Shown: in pieces, positions 1 to 8,886 of the stretch
Layout of the letters: the number at the start of each line of letters is the position of its first letter
Position numbering within the stretch: the first letter of the stretch is position 1
From: Planctomycetota bacterium
GTDB taxonomy: Bacteria; Planctomycetota; UBA1135; GCA-002686595
Length of the DNA: 64,000 nt
Assembly (NCBI GenBank): GCA_022446815.1
Contig: JAKVCD010000025.1
Coordinates: 32,519-96,518, forward strand
Reading direction: 5' to 3'
Notes under the pieces: model-generated
Told to the model about the DNA's origin: nothing
Database searches by the model: none
Seen by the model: only the letters and a program-made list of their open reading frames with translations
Program-made: the position numbers and the translations under genes

Positions 1-149
1 TCGCCCGCTTCTATGAGCGCATCGGCAATGATGAGGGTCAAGCGTTCCACGCTGAGCGAGCGCGCGAGCTGGCCTTGAGCGCTGGAGACGACCCCCTCGC
101 TGAGGAGGCAAGCTCGCTCCTCCCAGCGGAAGCCAAAGCGGGCTCATGA
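1..149 (+). CDS. C-terminal end of a TPR-like protein (partial)
   Basis: The frame is open from base 3 to a TGA at 147-149 and gives 48 residues before the stop. The first half (ARFYERIGNDEGQAFHAERA and following) has the small/aromatic spacing of a tetratricopeptide helix pair; the end is an Ala/Glu-rich tail. The stop overlaps the ATG of the next gene as ATGA, which suggests translational coupling with the LptE-like lipoprotein. The upstream part lies outside the window, so the family is uncertain and TPR is only an inference from a short segment. Confidence 0.6.
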   Translation, partial: ARFYERIGNDEGQAFHAERARELALSAGDDPLAEEASSLLPAEAKAGS

Positions 150-661
150 TCAGAGCCAGCTCGCTCTGGGGCGCCCTCCTATACGCAGTCCTCCACGCTG
201 CATGCGGCTACAGCGTCGGCCTAGTCGCGCCGGAAGGCTTCGAGACCGTCGGCGTTGAGATCTTCCATAATGACACGCTTGAGCCTGGCCTTGAGCGCGA
301 CCTGCACCCCGTGCTCTCCAGCGAGGTGCGCGATCGAGTCCCCCTCCCGCTCACCAGCCCTGCCGACTCTGAGCTCTTGATCCGAGGTCGCCTAGTCGAC
401 TTCAGCCGTGTGAGAGGGATCCGAAACCCCCAAAACCAGGTCCTCGAGTCCGGCGTCAGGCTCCTAGCGGAGGCGTGGACCGTCAGGGCCTCTACGGGTG
501 AGGTGATCACGCCGAAGACCACCGCGCGGGCGACGGTCGGATATCCGGTCGGTAGCTCCTCTGGTGAGCGCGCCGCGCGCGCCCGAGCCATCCGCCAGCT
601 CGCCCAAGCGCTCACAGTCGACCTCTTCGCCCGCGCAGAAGCGGGCGAAGGAGCCCCTTAG
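146..661 (+). CDS. LptE-like LPS-assembly lipoprotein
   Basis: A 171-residue protein with a short hydrophobic signal and a lipobox-like AAC at residues 18-20 followed by GYSVG. C-G-Y right after the lipidated cysteine is typical of LptE/RlpB-family outer-membrane lipoproteins, which plug the LptD barrel during LPS insertion. The remainder alternates strands and helices, with an internal GRLVDFSRVRG segment and a C-terminal helix with repeated Arg/Ala (ERAARARAIRQLAQAL), which fits the DUF4136/LptE two-layer fold. It overlaps the preceding TPR-like gene by ATGA. LptF/LptG-type permeases sit at the other end of the window, so an LPS-transport role is plausible. LptE sequences are poorly conserved, so this is a family-level call. 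Confidence 0.65.
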   Translation: MIRASSLWGALLYAVLHAACGYSVGLVAPEGFETVGVEIFHNDTLEPGLERDLHPVLSSEVRDRVPLPLTSPADSELLIRGRLVDFSRVRGIRNPQNQVLESGVRLLAEAWTVRASTGEVITPKTTARATVGYPVGSSSGERAARARAIRQLAQALTVDLFARAEAGEGAP

Positions 662-864
662 GTTTCTGAGGAGTCGCATGAACGGAACAGGGGCGCGCTG
701 CGTACCCCCTGGCAAAATCACCGTTTCAGCGCCTGTGATCGCCGCGCACCCCCTCTCAACTGGTAGAAATAGGGCCTAGGGGAGGAGGCCATGGTCGGCT
801 ATTCCACCCCGAGAGGCGTACGTGAGGGCTAACCTCTGCCCCCCTAGGTGCCGATATCAGAGAC

Positions 865-3216
865 ATGGCCGAAGATCAAAACGCACAGCAAGACCCCAAG
901 GCCAAGAAAGGCCGGTCCTTCGCTTCCTTCCTGCTGATCCTGACCCTCCTGGTGGTCTCCCTCGCATACGTGGGAGCCTCAGAGGTCACTTCCCCGAAAC
1001 TGCTCTCTCAGGACCAGTACCTGCACTACCTGTACACAGGTCGGGTGATGGACCAGAAGTTCAAGGGCAAGCTCGTCATCGGGCACGCCCAGGATGGGAC
1101 CCCCAGTGGGATGCCCTTTGAGGTGCAGTTCGACAACCTCGCGGAGCGTGAGAAAGAGTTCCGTGATCTGAAGGCCGAAGGGAACCACCGCAACATCAAG
1201 GTCGACCTCTTCAACAGGGCGCTCGCGGCTGGTGACTACTCGCCTCAGTCAGCGCGCATCATCGCGGCCAACGATGAAGAGATTGAAGAGCGGACACCCG
1301 GCACTAGCGGCGCCGCGATCACGCAGTCCACGCCGATCCAAGACATGGAGGTGCTCGTTCATGTCTACGCGAAGGGCTCGCCCACGGGTCGTACGCGTGA
1401 CTATTACCTCCCCTCGCGGCCGGAGTCCCTCTGGCTGAACATTGAAGGGGTCGACGACATCGCTGGCTTCTCTGGAGCGCTCAGCGGCTACGGCGTCACC
1501 CCCGAGTCCTTGAACTTCGACCTCTCAGAGCGCCGCGGCACCTCTGCAGCAGAAGCGAGCGACCTCCTGCAGTCGCTGCTCTTCTTCTATGGCCCCTGGA
1601 TTCTCATCGTCGTCATCTTCGTGCTCTACATGAGGCACCTCCGCAACCAGAGCGGCGCGGGAGGCGTGATGAACTTCGGACGGAGCCGAGCACAGCTCTA
1701 TCAGAAGGAGAATCACACGAACGTCACCTTCAACGACGTCGCTGGAGCTGAAGAGGCCAAAGAGGAGGTCCGCGAGGTCGTTGAGTTCCTCAGAAACCCC
1801 GGACGCTTCACTCGTATCGGCGGTCGCATCCCTCGCGGCATCCTGCTGAATGGCACCCCCGGCTGCGGCAAGACCCTCCTCGCCAAGGCCATCGCCGGCG
1901 AGGCAGAGGTCCCCTTTTACTCCATCTCAGGTTCGGACTTCGTCGAGATGTTCGTCGGCGTCGGAGCCAGCCGCGTCCGCGACCTCTTCAAGACCGCGCG
2001 CGAGAACAGCCCCTGCATCATGTTCCTCGACGAGATCGACGCCGTCGGTCGCCGGAGAGGGAGCGGCATGGGCGGCGGACATGACGAGCGCGAGCAGACC
2101 CTGAACGCGATCCTCGTTGAGATGGACGGCTTCGGAACGGACGAGGGCATCATCGTCCTAGCCGCCACAAACCGCCCTGACGTCCTCGACCCCGCCCTCC
2201 TGCGACCTGGCCGCTTCGACCGCGAGGTCGTCATTGACCTCCCCGACGTGAAGGGGCGTGAGGCCATCCTCAAGGTCCACCTGAAAAAGGTGAAGCACGC
2301 GGAAGGCATCGACACTGAGTCCCTCGCGCGCTCGACCCCGGGCTACTCCGGCGCTGACTTGGCTGCCACCGTGAACGAGGCGGCGATCATGGCCGCCCTC
2401 CAGAAGTCTGAAGAGATCAAGCAGGAGCACCTCGACGAGGCGCGCGACAAGGTGCGCTACGGCCGCCAGAAGAAGTCACGCAAGATGGAAGAGGTCGATC
2501 GCGAGATCACGGCCTACCACGAGGCGGGACACGCTGTGATCGCTGCCAAGCTCGAGAACACGGACCGACCGCACAAGGTCACGATCGTCCCCCGCGGGCG
2601 CGCCCTCGGCGCGACGATGGTGCTCCCCGAGAAGGAGAGCTACCACATGCAGAAGAAGCGCCTGAAGAACCAGCTCGCCGTCCTTTATGGGGGTCGCATC
2701 GCTGAGGACATCTTCTGTGGAGATATCTCGGCTGGTGCGTCTGATGACATCAAGCGCGCGACAGACCTCGCCCGCGCGATGGTCACCGAGCTCGGTATGA
2801 GTGAGAAGATCGGTCCGATCAACTACGCAGAGCGTCAAGGCTCTGACTTCCTCGGCACAGAGCTGATGGCCGGTCGCTACCACTCCGAGGAGACCAGCCG
2901 AGAGATCGACGAGGAGGTCAAGCGCCTGAGCGAGGACGCCTACTCGATCGCCGAGTCCGTGATCAAAGAGCACAAGGAGGAGATCGATCAGCTCGTGGTC
3001 GCGCTCAAGCGCTTCGAGACTCTCACAGGTGACGAGATCGACAAGCTCCTCGACGGCGCCAGCGTGGACAGCCTGCGCGTGGAAGAGGAGACCGGAGACC
3101 CCGCCCCCATCGAGGTCGAGGGTGAGTCTGAAGAGGCCGCCTCTTCGGAGGAGGTCGTCGATGGTGAGGAGCTCAAAGGTGAGCTGCCCGGAGAGCCGGG
3201 CTTCTCGCCCGCATGA
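865..3216 (+). CDS. ftsH: ATP-dependent zinc metalloprotease FtsH
   Basis: A 783-residue membrane AAA+ protease that degrades misfolded and regulatory membrane or cytosolic proteins. TM1 lies at about residues 20-37 and TM2 at about 236-257, enclosing a periplasmic domain of roughly 200 residues, larger than in E. coli. The AAA module has a Walker A at 330-337 that reads GTPGCGKT instead of the usual GPPGTGKT, the pore motif MFVGVGAS near 362-369, Walker B (IMFLDEID) near 385-392, and an arginine-finger region around [10 protein letters not shown]. The zinc site is HEAGH at 552-556. The C-terminus is an acidic, Glu/Ser-rich tail. The stop overlaps the ATG of folP (ATGA). The start codon has only a weak ribosome site; no better in-frame start was seen. 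Confidence 0.97.
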   Translation: MAEDQNAQQDPKAKKGRSFASFLLILTLLVVSLAYVGASEVTSPKLLSQDQYLHYLYTGRVMDQKFKGKLVIGHAQDGTPSGMPFEVQFDNLAEREKEFRDLKAEGNHRNIKVDLFNRALAAGDYSPQSARIIAANDEEIEERTPGTSGAAITQSTPIQDMEVLVHVYAKGSPTGRTRDYYLPSRPESLWLNIEGVDDIAGFSGALSGYGVTPESLNFDLSERRGTSAAEASDLLQSLLFFYGPWILIVVIFVLYMRHLRNQSGAGGVMNFGRSRAQLYQKENHTNVTFNDVAGAEEAKEEVREVVEFLRNPGRFTRIGGRIPRGILLNGTPGCGKTLLAKAIAGEAEVPFYSISGSDFVEMFVGVGASRVRDLFKTARENSPCIMFLDEIDAVGRRRGSGMGGGHDEREQTLNAILVEMDGFGTDEGIIVLAATNRPDVLDPALLRPGRFDREVVIDLPDVKGREAILKVHLKKVKHAEGIDTESLARSTPGYSGADLAATVNEAAIMAALQKSEEIKQEHLDEARDKVRYGRQKKSRKMEEVDREITAYHEAGHAVIAAKLENTDRPHKVTIVPRGRALGATMVLPEKESYHMQKKRLKNQLAVLYGGRIAEDIFCGDISAGASDDIKRATDLARAMVTELGMSEKIGPINYAERQGSDFLGTELMAGRYHSEETSREIDEEVKRLSEDAYSIAESVIKEHKEEIDQLVVALKRFETLTGDEIDKLLDGASVDSLRVEEETGDPAPIEVEGESEEAASSEEVVDGEELKGELPGEPGFSPA

Positions 3217-4334
3217 CTCGAGGGGCGCGAGACCTGCGACAGCCAGAAGCCACCTGTGATGGCAATGGCTGCCGCCTCAAGCCCCGCGCCCTGCCCCGAG
3301 GGCTAGAGACTGGTGCGGCGCTGACCGCGCTCTCTGCACACGCTCTCTCCTCAGAGGAAGCAGCCAGCCTCCGATCGGATGAGAGCCTCTCCCTCGTAGG
3401 AGAGGGCTCTGAGCTCACCTTCAAGCTGAAGGAGGGCGTTGAGGCCTCCTGCGACCCTGCAGCGCGCCTCCACGCGGCCTGGGCGAACGCCACTGAGCCG
3501 CTCCCCACCCCCGCCCTCATGGGGGTCGTCAACACGACCCCAGACAGCTTCTCGGATGGAGGCGCTTACTACAGCGAGGCTGACCCCAGCGCCGCCGTGG
3601 AGCACGGCCTCGCGCTAGCTCAGGCCGGCTGCGAGCTCCTCGACGTCGGCGGCGAGTCAACGAGGCCAGGGGCGGCGCCGGTCGGTGAGGAGGAGGAGCT
3701 GCGACGGGTCATCCCAGTGATCAGCGGGCTGAGGGAGCGGAGCGACTGCCGCATCAGCATCGACACTCAGAAGGCCGCCGTCGCGGCCGCTGCGATCGAC
3801 GCTGGGGCCACGATGGTCAATGACGTCAGCGCGGGCCTGGCGGACCCAGAGCTCCTGCCGCTCGTCGCTGAGCGCGGGGTAGAGGTCTGCCTGATGCACA
3901 TGCAGGGGACGCCGCGAGACATGCAAGTCTCCCCTACTTATGAGGACGTCATCCGCGAAGTCCTCGACCACCTGCGCGAGCGAGCGCACGCTTGTTTGAA
4001 GGCAGGTATTCAGAGCCATAAGATCGTCCTCGATCCAGGGATCGGCTTTGGGAAGACGCTCGAGCACAACCTCGCCCTGATGCGTCACCTCCCCGCGCTC
4101 CGCTCCCTAGGCCTGCCCCTCCTCCTAGGCGTGTCCAGAAAGTCCTTCATCGCTCAGATCACTGAGAGCGCTGGTGCCCAAGCTGCTAGCGGGCCCGAGG
4201 AGCGCCTCGGCGGGACGATCGCCGCTGTCCTCCGCTGCATCGACGGGGGCGCGAGCGTCCTTCGAGTCCACGACGTCGCCGAAGTGCGAGAGGCCATGCT
4301 CGTCCACCGCTCCCTCTGCCCCGCGCGCCTCTGA
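3213..4334 (+). CDS. folP: Dihydropteroate synthase with about 100-residue N-terminal extension
   Basis: The folate-pathway enzyme joining p-aminobenzoate to dihydropterin pyrophosphate. The TIM-barrel domain starts near residue 101 with MGVVNTTPDSFSDGG, the conserved first-strand signature. It is followed by DVGGESTRPGA, SIDTQKA, MVNDVSAG, LMHMQGTPRDMQ, VLDPGIGFGK and GVSRKSFI, all standard DHPS motifs. The protein is 373 residues against about 280 in E. coli. The extra 100 residues at the N-terminus are Ala/Glu/Ser-rich and have no motif I recognise. The ATGA overlap with ftsH argues that the long form is translated, although an internal start near the barrel cannot be excluded. Only two bases separate it from the cyclase gene downstream. 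Confidence 0.95.
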   Translation: MTRGARDLRQPEATCDGNGCRLKPRALPRGLETGAALTALSAHALSSEEAASLRSDESLSLVGEGSELTFKLKEGVEASCDPAARLHAAWANATEPLPTPALMGVVNTTPDSFSDGGAYYSEADPSAAVEHGLALAQAGCELLDVGGESTRPGAAPVGEEEELRRVIPVISGLRERSDCRISIDTQKAAVAAAAIDAGATMVNDVSAGLADPELLPLVAERGVEVCLMHMQGTPRDMQVSPTYEDVIREVLDHLRERAHACLKAGIQSHKIVLDPGIGFGKTLEHNLALMRHLPALRSLGLPLLLGVSRKSFIAQITESAGAQAASGPEERLGGTIAAVLRCIDGGASVLRVHDVAEVREAMLVHRSLCPARL

Positions 4335-4336
4335 TC

Positions 4337-6424
4337 ATGGACGGATGGGGAGTTCAATACTTCGAGCGGCTCCTGAGCCCCTCCGGAGCGCTGCAGGCGG
4401 TCCTCCTAGCTGCGGGGATCTACTTCTTCCTGAGCTTCCTCAGCACGAGCAGAGGCAGCGGGCTCTTCAGGGGCCTGGTCGTCGCTGTGGCCGTCATCGG
4501 CCTAGGCCTCCTCGGAGCAGCGAAGGCCTTCAAGATGGGCGAGCTCGAGCACATCCTCACGGAGAACTATGGCTCGGTCGTCCTCATCCTGGTGATCCTC
4601 TTTCAGCCTGAGCTGCGCCGCGGGGTCGCGCGCCTAGGTGAACAGAACAGGCTCGCGCGGCTCGTCCGCGGAGAGCGGCCAGAGGCAGCGGCGGAGGTGT
4701 CGGCCGCCGTGCTAGCCATGGCCAAGCGCAGGCACGGCGCGCTCGTCGCGTTCCAGCGAAGCACTGCGCTCGACGCTTGGACCCAGAGCGCTGTGAAGAT
4801 CCAAAGCCTGGTCGACCGTCGCCTCCTGCAAGGGATCTTTCACCCTGGCGGGACCCTTCATGATGGCGCAGTCGTGATCGACCATGACCGGCTCGTAGCA
4901 GCCTCATGTATCTTCCCCCTCAGCGAGAACACCGAGCTACACACCACCATCGGGACGCGACATCGCGCAGCCCTCGGGCTCTCCGAGGAGACAGACGCGC
5001 TCACGGTCACGGTCAGCGAAGAGACCGGTGAGATCAGCGTCTGCGAGAGCGGGACGATGCAGCGTAACGTAGACCCGGAGCGCCTTGAGGGGCTGCTCAG
5101 GAGCCGCTTGAGGTCTGGAGACCCTGCACAGAGCCAAGAGGAGCATGGCGCAGCAGGCCTCATCTCCGGCAGCCTCAGCTTCCTCCACGCCGTCTTCATC
5201 GAGAACCTCGGTCGCAAGGTCGCTGCCCTCCTCATCGCCGGGGCTTGGCTCTACCAGGCTCATGAGAACATCACCAGGGAGATCAACCGCACCCTCTCCG
5301 TCACAGACGAGCTCATCTCCGCCGAGTCCGGACCGACCCCTGACACGATCTTCGTGCTGATGCTCCCAGAGGACACCCACCTGAGCTCTGCGGTCTCCAA
5401 CGCTGAGTACGAGGTGCGCATCGAGGGCCCTGAGGAAGAGATCCGCCTCCTCGAGAGCAAGGAGCTCACGGGGACTTGGAGCATCAGCGAAGACTTCAAG
5501 AGCGGCGCGCGCCTCGACATCCGCGACGTCAACTTCGTCTGTGGCGGCGAGCCGCTCGACGAGCGCGTGAGCATCACCTGGACGAAGGGCAACCAACCTT
5601 ATGTCGAGCTAGAGCGCACAGACGAGCACACGGTCATCCTCACAGCCAACCATGTCCCTGTCAGAGACGACCTGCTCGACCCACGCTTCGAGTTCAGCGC
5701 CGAGGAGACCACCTTCACCCTCCCATCTGTAGTCTTGCGTGGACCAGCGGCAGAGATCGAGCTCCTCAAGTCCGGTGAGCTCGACATAGAGGCAGACTCT
5801 CCCGCCGATGCGCTCGCGCTGTTCAAGCCGGTCGTCCTCGGCAAGGAGGATCGCAAGCCGAGAGATCAGCCGCTGTCCCTCTCCCCGCACCTTGAGGAGC
5901 TCGACTTGAAGCTCGCCGAAGACACCCAGGTGGAGGCGCGCCTCATGATCACCCCCACCGACTGGGACCTCGACACGGTCGTCATGGACATCCCCCTAGT
6001 GAGCCTCTCAGAGAGCGCCGGCGCAGGGGGCGCTCGCTGGCAGCTCAGCTCTCTCAGGCAGGCAGAGTTCGGGATCCAGACGAAGGCCGTCATCCCTGCG
6101 ACGGAGAGTCCGGACACAAAGTCATTCCTAGAGCGTCGTACCGTGATCCGTCGCTTCGTGAAAGAGAACTTGATCGTCTTCGTCGACGTCTCAAAGCTAG
6201 AGAGCGTGGAGGGCGAGGACTCTACAACTGCGGCTGTTCAGTGGTTCTGGCCGCCTGCAGAGTGGCGCGCTCTCCTCGCAGAGGAGATAGGCCCGCTAGC
6301 CGAGCAAGCCAGCGTAGAGGTACAGCTCAAGACCCCAGCTGAGGGGGAGGTCCTCCTCCTCAAGGTGAGCGCGGCTCCTAAGCCCGCTGAAGAGACGACA
6401 GCAGAAGTTGGAGCGCCCAATTGA
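4337..6424 (+). CDS. cdaA: Diadenylate cyclase fused to YbbR-domain regulator (CdaA-CdaR in one chain)
   Basis: Makes c-di-AMP from two ATP. Residues 1-95 hold three membrane segments (about 20-35, 45-62, 79-90), and the DisA_N cyclase domain covers about 95-245 with its two hallmark motifs: DGA at 176-178 and RHRAA at 208-212. Instead of ending there, at about 273 residues like CdaA, the chain continues through a second membrane segment (LGRKVAALLIAGAWL, about 291-306). It then has about 380 residues of extracytoplasmic beta-rich sequence resembling repeated YbbR domains, the architecture of the separate regulator CdaR. glmM follows at once. In Firmicutes cdaA-cdaR-glmM are three genes whose products form a complex; here the first two appear fused. 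The cyclase assignment is firm; the YbbR reading rests on topology and order. Confidence 0.9.
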   Translation: MDGWGVQYFERLLSPSGALQAVLLAAGIYFFLSFLSTSRGSGLFRGLVVAVAVIGLGLLGAAKAFKMGELEHILTENYGSVVLILVILFQPELRRGVARLGEQNRLARLVRGERPEAAAEVSAAVLAMAKRRHGALVAFQRSTALDAWTQSAVKIQSLVDRRLLQGIFHPGGTLHDGAVVIDHDRLVAASCIFPLSENTELHTTIGTRHRAALGLSEETDALTVTVSEETGEISVCESGTMQRNVDPERLEGLLRSRLRSGDPAQSQEEHGAAGLISGSLSFLHAVFIENLGRKVAALLIAGAWLYQAHENITREINRTLSVTDELISAESGPTPDTIFVLMLPEDTHLSSAVSNAEYEVRIEGPEEEIRLLESKELTGTWSISEDFKSGARLDIRDVNFVCGGEPLDERVSITWTKGNQPYVELERTDEHTVILTANHVPVRDDLLDPRFEFSAEETTFTLPSVVLRGPAAEIELLKSGELDIEADSPADALALFKPVVLGKEDRKPRDQPLSLSPHLEELDLKLAEDTQVEARLMITPTDWDLDTVVMDIPLVSLSESAGAGGARWQLSSLRQAEFGIQTKAVIPATESPDTKSFLERRTVIRRFVKENLIVFVDVSKLESVEGEDSTTAAVQWFWPPAEWRALLAEEIGPLAEQASVEVQLKTPAEGEVLLLKVSAAPKPAEETTAEVGAPN

Positions 6425-6432
6425 GGTACACC

Positions 6433-7782
6433 ATGACAATGGAAGGGAAGATCTTCGGAACAGACGGAGTCCGTGGACGCTTCGGCGAGGGTTGGCTGAC
6501 CCCCGAGCGTGTCTCTGCCCTCGGCCGGGCGGTCGCGAGCGTATGTGTGAGCAGCGGCACAGGTCGCGCGCTCATCGCCCACGACGGCCGCGCCTCTGGG
6601 CCTGTGCTAGAGCAGGCGATCGCTGGAGGGCTTCATCAGCTCGGGGTCGAGTCCGTGAGCGCGGGCTTGCTGCCGACGCCTGGCCTCGCCTGGCTCACTA
6701 AGACCGGTGAGTACGACCTCGGAGTGATGATCAGCGCATCACACAACCCCGCCGCAGACAACGGCGTGAAGATCTTCTCAGCCTCAGGCGAGAAGCTCGA
6801 TGACGAGACGGAGGCGCTCGTCGAAGAGCGCCTCTGGGCCGAGAGCGAAGCTACAGGGAGCTCCATTGAGGTCCCTCTTGATGAGAGCTTACGCGAGGCC
6901 TACACGAGCTATCTGCGAGAGCGCGCCTGCCCAGACCTCGACCTCACCGGAATGCGGATCGTGATCGACTGCGCCAACGGCGCAGGCAGCTACGTAGCGC
7001 CCGCTGCACTTGAGGGTCTCGGCGCGACCGTGACGGCGCTGCACTGTGCCCCTGACGGAGAGAACATCAACTCAGGCTGTGGCTCGACTCACCCTGAAGA
7101 CCTCCAGGCTGCTGTGCGCGCCGGAGGGAGCCACGACCTCGGCGTCGCCCTCGATGGTGACGGTGATCGCTGTATCCTCGTGGACGAACACGGCGCGCTG
7201 GTCCACGGAGATGGGATCATGACTGTCCTCGCGCGCTGGCGCATGGCCAACCTCCCCTATGCAGACCCGCGCATCGTCGCCACAGTCATGAGCAATCGAG
7301 GTCTGCACCGCGCCCTCAGAGAGGTCGGCGTCGGGGTCCTCACCGTGGGCGTCGGAGATCGTCAGGTCGTCGAGGCATTGAAGGCGGAGGGTCTAGACCT
7401 AGGTGGAGAGCAGTCAGGGCACATCATCTTTGGTGAAGAGAACTCCTATATCGGAGACGGCACCTACACAGCCCTCAGAGTCTTGAGGGTGCTGCGCTCA
7501 GAGAGCGCCCCACTCTCAAGCCTCGCGAGCCCCTACCAAGAGTTCCCGCAGATCCTGCTGAACGTAGCGGTCGACTCTAAGCCACCGCTCGAGGGCCTCG
7601 ACACGATCAACGAGCGAGCTGCAGCACACGAGGAGGAGCTGGGCGAAGATGGTCGAGTGCTCCTACGCTACTCAGGGACAGAGCCGGTGCTGCGCGTCAT
7701 GGTCGAGGGACCTGACGAGTCGCGCATCCAAGAGATGGCTCATGACCTCGCAGATCTCGTCGTGAAAGAGCTCGGCGCCTGA
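6433..7782 (+). CDS. glmM: Phosphoglucosamine mutase
   Basis: Interconverts glucosamine-6-P and glucosamine-1-P for UDP-GlcNAc, peptidoglycan and lipid A. The N-terminus reads KIFGTDGVRGRF, then the catalytic phosphoserine loop MISASHNP (Ser103 from this start), the metal loop DGDGDR, the sugar-binding GGEQSGHI and the C-terminal phosphate-binding RYSGTEPVLRVMVEG. Length is 449 residues, as usual. I take the ATG at 6433, which has GAGG six bases upstream, over a TTG at 6421; a second ATG lies two codons further on. It sits directly after the c-di-AMP cyclase fusion, the placement known from Gram-positive cdaA operons where GlmM binds and inhibits CdaA. Confidence 0.96.
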   Translation: MTMEGKIFGTDGVRGRFGEGWLTPERVSALGRAVASVCVSSGTGRALIAHDGRASGPVLEQAIAGGLHQLGVESVSAGLLPTPGLAWLTKTGEYDLGVMISASHNPAADNGVKIFSASGEKLDDETEALVEERLWAESEATGSSIEVPLDESLREAYTSYLRERACPDLDLTGMRIVIDCANGAGSYVAPAALEGLGATVTALHCAPDGENINSGCGSTHPEDLQAAVRAGGSHDLGVALDGDGDRCILVDEHGALVHGDGIMTVLARWRMANLPYADPRIVATVMSNRGLHRALREVGVGVLTVGVGDRQVVEALKAEGLDLGGEQSGHIIFGEENSYIGDGTYTALRVLRVLRSESAPLSSLASPYQEFPQILLNVAVDSKPPLEGLDTINERAAAHEEELGEDGRVLLRYSGTEPVLRVMVEGPDESRIQEMAHDLADLVVKELGA

Positions 7783-7783
7783 G

Positions 7784-8443
7784 ATGGTCTTCGTCGCGTT
7801 CGAGAGCTCGACCCGCAGTCCCTCTGTCGCTGCGCTCATCGACGGCGAGCTCCTCGAGACAGACCTCGACGGAGCGCTCGCCCACGCGAGCGACCTGCTC
7901 CCCAGCCTCTCCGCGCTCCTCGAGTCACGCGGCAAGAGCCCAAAAGAGATCACCGCTGTCGCCGTCGGCGTCGGCCCTGGGAGCTACACCGGCCTGAGGG
8001 TTGGGATCGCGACAGCGCAAGGCGTCGCGAGGGCAGCGAGCGCGAAGCTCCTTGGGATACCCTCAGGAGAGGCGCTCGCATACACAGGACTGGCACGAGG
8101 AGAGCGCGGAGATCTCATCATCGATGCGCGCGGCGGAGCGCTCTATCACGCGCGCTTTGAGCGCACGGATTGCGAAGTCGAGACCCTCATCGCGCCGCGC
8201 GTCGTCCCTGCTGACTCCCTTCAAGACCTCGTAGATGAGTCAGTGGCCCTCTTCCTCGACGAAGCCCTCGCGAGCTCTGTCACGACACGCGATGAACAGC
8301 GAGTGATCTTCGAACGCACACCTCGCGCGCGCGCGCTCATTGAGCTCGCAGCGCAGCGTGTTGAGGGAGAGAGTCATAACGATCCTTCCGCGGTCCTCCC
8401 CCTCTACCTGCGGCCCTTTGAGGGGAAGATCCGCAAGCGCTGA
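7784..8443 (+). CDS. tsaB: tRNA threonylcarbamoyladenosine biosynthesis protein TsaB
   Basis: A 219-residue ASKHA-fold protein, partner of TsaD in making t6A37 in ANN-decoding tRNAs. The family signature is the central VGVGPGSYTGLRVGIATAQG, preceded by the N-terminal strand VFVAFESSTRSPSVA and the helix HASDLLPSLSALL. The first strand is slightly diverged from the usual LaIDTS. The ATG follows the glmM stop by a single base, so it is most likely co-transcribed. A GC-rich inverted repeat follows the stop. Confidence 0.9.
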   Translation: MVFVAFESSTRSPSVAALIDGELLETDLDGALAHASDLLPSLSALLESRGKSPKEITAVAVGVGPGSYTGLRVGIATAQGVARAASAKLLGIPSGEALAYTGLARGERGDLIIDARGGALYHARFERTDCEVETLIAPRVVPADSLQDLVDESVALFLDEALASSVTTRDEQRVIFERTPRARALIELAAQRVEGESHNDPSAVLPLYLRPFEGKIRKR

Positions 8444-8467
8444 TCCGCGCGGCGCAAACACAAAGAG

Positions 8468-8503
8468 AGAGCGCGCCGCAGTCTTCGGAGTGGGGCGCGC
8501 TCT
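8468..8503. terminator. Bidirectional intrinsic terminator candidate between tsaB and the histone-fold gene
   Basis: A perfect 10-bp GC-rich inverted repeat (AGAGCGCGCC at 8468-8477, GGCGCGCTCT at 8494-8503) with a 16-base loop. On the plus strand it is followed by TGTCTGTT; on the minus strand by a pyrimidine/T-rich run. A second, overlapping 7-bp pairing (GCGGCGC 8449-8455 with GCGCCGC 8473-8479) is mutually exclusive with it. It lies between two convergent genes, where termination is needed in both directions. The T-tracts are imperfect, so efficiency is uncertain. Confidence 0.6.
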
Positions 8504-8534
8504 TGTCTGTTCGCCCCGAGCGGGGCTCGTCCTC

Positions 8535-8795
8535 CTAGAGGTCGTGCGGGCGCAAGGTCTTGCGGCCGTTGTTGCACGCGCGCTCTTCGGCTTCATTGAT
8601 CATCGCGCGGACGGCGGTGTCGAGGGCGGCGTAGAACTCGCTGGAGACGTTGATACCAGCGGCGGCCTTGGTGCGGCTCTTGCTGATGATGAAGTCAGCG
8701 GCGCCCTTCTTCTTGGTGCGACGCGTGGTCTTCTTTGCCGCCTTCTTGGTTGCCTTCTTCTTGGTGGTCTTCTTCTTGGCTGTTTTCTTGGGCAT
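8535..8795 (-). CDS. Lysine-tailed bacterial histone-fold protein
   Basis: An 86-residue very basic protein. Residues 1-30 are almost pure Lys/Ala/Thr repeats (KKTAKKKTTKKK type), like the tail of histone H1 or HctB-type proteins. Residues 31-86 resemble a histone fold: a short first helix (ADFIISKSRTKAA), then a long amphipathic helix (FYAALDTAVRAMINEAEERA), then NGRKTLRPHDL, which matches the archaeal/eukaryotic histone loop-2 pattern (GRKT followed by basic-x-x-D-[IL]). The chain stops just after this strand, so helix 3 is nearly absent, as in other short bacterial histone/DUF1931-like proteins. It probably binds and compacts DNA as a dimer. It is monocistronic with a consensus-like promoter and a terminator. 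The tail is certain; the histone-fold reading is by motif. Confidence 0.75.
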   Translation of the reverse strand: MPKKTAKKKTTKKKATKKAAKKTTRRTKKKGAADFIISKSRTKAAAGINVSSEFYAALDTAVRAMINEAEERACNNGRKTLRPHDL

Positions 8796-8886
8796 GTTTG
8801 CCTTCTCTTTGGCCCCCGCTAGGGGCCTCTACGTTGTTGGTTCTATAGATGTTGGGAACCCGCTGTCGGATTCATGAAGCGGAGTG

